A DNA stretch of 64,000 nt. It comes from Phormidium ambiguum IAM M-71. Lineage in GTDB: Bacteria; Cyanobacteriota; Cyanobacteriia; Cyanobacteriales; Aerosakkonemataceae. The notes beneath the pieces were generated by a model. The model was not told the DNA's origin and did no database searches. It saw nothing but the letters and a program-made list of their open reading frames with translations. A program made the translations under genes and the position numbers. Within the stretch, counting starts at the first letter, position 1, and each line of letters opens with the position of its first letter. The stretch is taken from the NCBI RefSeq assembly GCF_001904725.1, contig NZ_MRCE01000009.1:164660-228659 (forward strand), written 5' to 3'. Shown here piece after piece: positions 60,116 to 64,000 of this stretch.

Positions 60116-63100
60116 ATGAGCGGTACTCACGATCGAGAAAAAGATGCAATAGTGAGCGGATTGCATCAAGATTCTACAAGCGAGCATAATCATGAATCGA
60201 TTCCCGCAACTCAATCAACAAATAATACCCGCAAAGACTTCCAAATAGTCAAAAAAGAAGGAGAAGCTTATTACCCAACTGAACCAAAGTATTATGTTGG
60301 TGGAGACATTTATACAATTTGGGCTGATTATCGAGAAACCAATGAAGCCTACGTAGGGATGGACTTTTTCATCCCACCTAAAGATATTTTTCCGCAACAT
60401 ACTCATGGCTTAGAAGCCGAATATCAATATGTTACAGAAGGCAATGTCAACTATACATTTGGTAATGCTTCTTTAATAGCAACTCCGGGAACTTTTGTTT
60501 ACTTTCCCATTGATAGACCAATGGGTTTTAATGGCACAGATACACCTGCAAGAGCCTTCGTACTTTCTGTACCCGGGCCACGTTATTTAGAATTAGCAGG
60601 TCTGCCTGTTTCTGGCCCTCCACAATTAGTTACTCCGCCAGTTTTAACTCCAGAAGACTTAGCCAGAGTACAAGAACTTAACCGGATATATGCTGGCGAA
60701 TTAGTGTTTCCAGGGCAACCAGTTCATGAACATGATAACTTACCACCAACTTTGGTAGTAGTTCCCGATGGTACACCTCTTCCTTCTCAACCCATAGAAG
60801 GTGTTCAAATAGTTTCATATCAAGACCGCCCGAAATTCACTGGAGCTTTTGGCATCCAATATACCTCCTTAGCAAGCTTTGCTGAAACAAACAATACTGT
60901 TGATTATTCTCAGTTTAATTTAGCGCCACAAACAGCATTACCAGAATCAATAGTAAGTGATAAAAATGTCATTTATTCGATTAAAAAAGGTGCGTTAACG
61001 GTTAAAATTGGCGATCGCACAGAAGTTGCTACCCCCGATACCTTTGTAGCCATTGCACCAGGAGAATCTTATAGTATTGCTAACTTAGGAACTGAACCCG
61101 TAGAGGCATTAACCGTCATCGTTGCCGATACCTACCTTCCGAAAGTTCAACAATACGTTGAAGGGGAAGTTGTAAGTTCTGAACCGCAAAAAATTGGCGA
61201 TGGTTGGATTTATACTTGGGGTGCTTTTGATCAAACCGGAAATCCCTCTTCAATTGGGGTAACTTTCACAGAAAATGCCTTAGACGATATGTTTGAGGTT
61301 ACAGACCCCAACAATCAATTTCCTCGGTTAGTGCCGCACTTAAATATGCCTGATATGTTTGATGCGGCGCGAGTTTATAACATTGAATATCCGCAAATAG
61401 TCAAAGATAAAACTCCTTTCGACCACATGGGTTGGTATGCCAATTCAGAAGGACACGCACCATTCAGTATTTACGATAAACCCCATGTTGATGTTCACTT
61501 TTTCTTAGACACAATTCAAGAAAGAGAAAGAATTACTGGCGCACCCGAATTAAATGCTCAACTTTACAAATATCCCAAAGATGGATTTTTGAATCGAGAT
61601 TATATTTTGCCCAACGATCCGACAACTAACCAACCAGCTACAGGTGATGCACTACAAGGAGCGCATTGGGTAGATAGAGAAACACCAGAATTCAGAGGAC
61701 AACCATTTACAGAAACCTTCATTTTTGGAACTTACAATGGGGAAGTTAACTTCTGGGAACCAATGATTACCAAGGAGTTTTTTCAAACGAAAACTAATGT
61801 AACTAAACCCATTAAATTTCCTGACATTGTGGCCGAAGATGGTTTTTATCCAACTGAATATAGCATCACATACAATCCTTATTTTGGAGAATACACCGTG
61901 TCTCTAGATAATTTTGTCTATCGGCAAGTAACCGCAGAAAACTTCTTTAATGAAAATTATTACTTAAGAAGACATTCAGATGTTGCTGTTGCCGTGTCTC
62001 AAGGATTTTTTGCTAGTGGCTATGAACATTTCTTAGCATTTGGAGAAGTAGAAGGAAGGAATCCAAGTTGGCGGTTTGATAATCAATTTTATTTGCGGGA
62101 ACATCCTGATGTAGCAGCAGCACTTAGTCGGGGAGAAATACGGAGTGGGTTTGCTCATTACGTGCAATATGGTCGGATGGAAAACCGCGAATCGGGAGGT
62201 ATTTTTAGTCGTAATTTCTATCTGCAAAAGTACAATGATGTAGCGGTGGCGATCGCTCAAGGATTTGTGGCTAATGCTTGGGATCATTTCGAGCTATATG
62301 GCCAATTTGAAGGACGCGATCCAGGGCCAACCTTTAACAGTCAATTCTATCTTTTGAAAAACAAAGATGTGAAACTAGCGATCGACCAAGGCTTCTTTAA
62401 AAGCGCCTTTCAACATTATGTCGAACTCGGTCAATTTGAAAATCGCCAAGGCTCAGCTAATGTTTCCGGCACAGGCACAGAAGCAATCTTAGGCAGCAAC
62501 GAAACTGACGATATATTATATGCCGCAGCCGGAGGAAGCTATCTAATAGCAGGAGACGGAGAAGACGTACTAGTAGCAGGAAAAGGCAGCGACATACTAG
62601 AAGGAGGCGCAGGAAGCGACGAATTCATCTTCCAAGCCGAATTTGAAGGCAAAAGCGGATACGGCGGACAAGACATCATCAACGACTTTGAAGCCACAGC
62701 CGGAGTCGGAGACACCATCAAACTAAGAAACGCCAACAACGGCACCCAACTCAACATCTTCGACGTACAAGGCAGCGCCGTCATCCAAATCGTCAACTCC
62801 CTAAACATCGACTACACAAAAGGCGGCGACCCCAACACCCCATCCGGCACCGGAAACTTCTCCCCATCACCCATCCAAACCATCACCCTCACCGGAGTCA
62901 GCGCCGCACAATTAATGACCCAAGGCATCTTGGAAATCAACGAAAAACGAATTAACGAAACCACCCCCGGCATCGTCAAAGCCTTCGGCACCTACAGCTA
63001 CACCGTAGGAGATGTCGCCGGAAGCAGCATCTTCGGAGACCAAAACAACAACATCATCGCCGGAGACTTCATCACCCAAGAACAAATCAACGCCTTAAAA

Positions 63101-63928
63101 GTCAAACTCGAAGCCATCAGCGAAATCATCATTCCCGGTGCCGCACAAAGCACAGACCCCAGCGTCAACTTAGGCGGCACAGGCAAAATCCCCGACACCC
63201 TCCTCCCCAGAGAAGCCTTTAAAAACCTCACCCCCACCTTTGACAAAACCAGCGTCAACAACGAACTCGCAGTCGGTGGGCCAGGAAATGACTTAATCTT
63301 TGGTGGGCCAGGAAGTGATACCTTAGTCGGCGGTTTAGGTGTAGATGTAATTATTCCTGGGCCAGGGTCAGACTTTGTAATTGGTCGGGAAAGTGTGGAT
63401 TACATTGTTTATGATTCGATTTTAGACTTCCGCGATCGAGATAATAACCCAGAAGACCCAGTGAGTAACGCCGTTCCCGATGGTCGGCTTGGTTACATTC
63501 GTTTAGAAGAACCTTACGGCACAATCTTAACTGACCCGAATACCACGCGCACTGGGCCGGATATTTTCTTAGTCAATTCTCAAGCATTTAACCGAGGAAT
63601 TGATCCAACGACGAATCCTGCGTTAGCGGCACAAATTGGTTACTTAAAACCAGGAACAGTAATTTCTGGCGATGGCACAGGTGCGGCGGCGACAAAGAAT
63701 GGTCAGTTGAAGGTGGGTGAAGTGACGGTGCCGACTTCTGATGGCCCGGCGGCTGATGATTTGCAACCTTTGTTCTATTATTCTTCGACTGCGGGCAGGT
63801 TGTTCTTTGACCGGGATGGTGTGGGGACTCAGTTTGGTGATTTCTGGATGGCGGATATGGCACAAGGAACTGTTCTTCCCCCTGGTACTCCTTCTGCTGT
63901 TCCGACTATTTTGATTTATGTTTATTGA
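60116..63928 (+). CDS. Cupin - TTHB210-like - tandem repeat - RTX calcium-binding protein
   Basis: 1270 residues, no signal peptide. Domains in order: cupin-like 1 (about 40-160; IFPQHTHGLEAEYQYV, with HxH); cupin-like 2 (about 240-340; KKGALTVKIGDRTEVATPDTFVAIAPGESYSI); a TTHB210/DUF5602-like region (about 365-610), with GHAPFSIYDKPHVDVHFF holding several histidines near 445-465; four repeats of about 44 residues (610-785; FYL..HPDVAAA..G...GF.HY...GR.EGR); then RTX-type glycine repeats (GGAGSDEFIF about 833, GGPGNDLIFGGPGSDTLVGG about 1060). Calcium binding and type I secretion are likely by family. Bases 62460-63285 are almost all C-ending codons, unlike flanks. The metal or ligand of the cupins is unknown. 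Confidence 0.85.
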   Translation: MSGTHDREKDAIVSGLHQDSTSEHNHESIPATQSTNNTRKDFQIVKKEGEAYYPTEPKYYVGGDIYTIWADYRETNEAYVGMDFFIPPKDIFPQHTHGLEAEYQYVTEGNVNYTFGNASLIATPGTFVYFPIDRPMGFNGTDTPARAFVLSVPGPRYLELAGLPVSGPPQLVTPPVLTPEDLARVQELNRIYAGELVFPGQPVHEHDNLPPTLVVVPDGTPLPSQPIEGVQIVSYQDRPKFTGAFGIQYTSLASFAETNNTVDYSQFNLAPQTALPESIVSDKNVIYSIKKGALTVKIGDRTEVATPDTFVAIAPGESYSIANLGTEPVEALTVIVADTYLPKVQQYVEGEVVSSEPQKIGDGWIYTWGAFDQTGNPSSIGVTFTENALDDMFEVTDPNNQFPRLVPHLNMPDMFDAARVYNIEYPQIVKDKTPFDHMGWYANSEGHAPFSIYDKPHVDVHFFLDTIQERERITGAPELNAQLYKYPKDGFLNRDYILPNDPTTNQPATGDALQGAHWVDRETPEFRGQPFTETFIFGTYNGEVNFWEPMITKEFFQTKTNVTKPIKFPDIVAEDGFYPTEYSITYNPYFGEYTVSLDNFVYRQVTAENFFNENYYLRRHSDVAVAVSQGFFASGYEHFLAFGEVEGRNPSWRFDNQFYLREHPDVAAALSRGEIRSGFAHYVQYGRMENRESGGIFSRNFYLQKYNDVAVAIAQGFVANAWDHFELYGQFEGRDPGPTFNSQFYLLKNKDVKLAIDQGFFKSAFQHYVELGQFENRQGSANVSGTGTEAILGSNETDDILYAAAGGSYLIAGDGEDVLVAGKGSDILEGGAGSDEFIFQAEFEGKSGYGGQDIINDFEATAGVGDTIKLRNANNGTQLNIFDVQGSAVIQIVNSLNIDYTKGGDPNTPSGTGNFSPSPIQTITLTGVSAAQLMTQGILEINEKRINETTPGIVKAFGTYSYTVGDVAGSSIFGDQNNNIIAGDFITQEQINALKVKLEAISEIIIPGAAQSTDPSVNLGGTGKIPDTLLPREAFKNLTPTFDKTSVNNELAVGGPGNDLIFGGPGSDTLVGGLGVDVIIPGPGSDFVIGRESVDYIVYDSILDFRDRDNNPEDPVSNAVPDGRLGYIRLEEPYGTILTDPNTTRTGPDIFLVNSQAFNRGIDPTTNPALAAQIGYLKPGTVISGDGTGAAATKNGQLKVGEVTVPTSDGPAADDLQPLFYYSSTAGRLFFDRDGVGTQFGDFWMADMAQGTVLPPGTPSAVPTILIYVY
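61930..62455 (+). repeat. Four tandem 44-residue repeats in the RTX-like protein
   Basis: Each unit follows F(N/D)xxFYLxxxxDVAxAxxxGxxxxxxxHyxxxGxxExR. The four copies start near residues 610, 651, 695 and 739. Copies differ at the DNA level, so the repeat is old. Similar modules are known in cyanobacterial Ca-binding and hemolysin-like proteins. Confidence 0.75.
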
Positions 63929-63931
63929 TTG

Positions 63932-64000
63932 GGGAAAGGCAAAAGGCAGAAGGCAGAAGGCAGAAGGCAGAAGGTAAGAAAGGCAGAAGGCAGAAGGCAG
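63932..64000. repeat. GCAGAAG heptamer repeat at the window end
   Basis: GGGGAAAGGCAAAAG, then about four GCAGAAG units, GGTAAGAAAG and more heptamers, cut by the window edge. Orientation matches the copy at 25921-26215. Confidence 0.85.

Noticed and set aside
63588..63865. Two overlapping minus-strand frames of 73-91 residues
   Set aside because: They are antisense to the RTX-like gene and His/Pro/Ser-rich, without any domain pattern.

Overview
The window is a stretch of cyanobacterial chromosome, most likely from a filamentous Oscillatoriales-type organism (the order is an inference). Supporting this are many HIP1 octamers (GCGATCGC) in genes and spacers, cyanobacterial-signature families (DUF1816, DUF2499/Ycf49-like, DUF3593, DUF2808, CruA/CruP-type cyclase, RppA-type regulator, short-form HisG) and low-complexity heptamer repeats between genes. 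I see no rRNA, tRNA, CRISPR array, transposase or prophage. The phosphoketolase gene is cut by the left edge.

Layout. 1-7.4 kb: central carbon genes (phosphoketolase, transaldolase with an EF-hand tail, glycogen phosphorylase, a histidine phosphatase) and an orphan HigA-like antitoxin. 7.6-18.6 kb: a small secreted protein, an iron-type alcohol dehydrogenase, a class I aminotransferase overlapping a serpin, a 2Fe-2S protein, a large hybrid histidine kinase, an acyltransferase, a second serpin and an OmpR-type regulator. 18.7-29.9 kb: housekeeping genes (hisG, ABC exporter, trpD, parvulin, retropepsin-like protein, carA, STAS protein, Mini-RNase III, RlmB-type methyltransferase, DUF1816, hydrolase), with long purine/pyrimidine repeat tracts between several of them. 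29.9-46.8 kb: a DsbA-like protein, a WD40-GTPase-zinc-DUF4365 protein, gatA, an intein-free full-length dnaE, a WD40 Ser/Thr kinase, DUF3593/DUF2499, a second DUF1816 protein, a PIN-TRAM protein, hemW and a membrane protein. 47.2-52.6 kb: the geosmin locus. 52.9-64 kb: MgtC, a CruA/CruP cyclase, DUF2808, a coiled-coil protein, csaB and a 1270-residue cupin/TTHB210-like/RTX protein.

The most notable system is at 47263-52608. A complete bifunctional geosmin synthase is followed on the same strand by two paralogous proteins. Automatic annotation would probably call these cyclic-nucleotide-binding or Crp-like proteins, but by sequence they are Family 2B encapsulin shell proteins: an HK97-type SrpI-like shell with an inserted cNMP-binding domain. 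The synthase carries three copies of a GPTGLGT(S/T)A motif in its linker and C-terminal tail, a good candidate for the shell-docking signal. I infer that geosmin is made inside a two-component protein nanocompartment. The cNMP pockets of both shells look degenerate.

Other points of interest are a serpin pair with different reactive loops, a dispersed 29-nt palindrome that also lies inside a serpin coding sequence, a composite purine/heptamer repeat with constant internal order, and the possible defence or signalling GTPase with a nuclease-like C-terminus.
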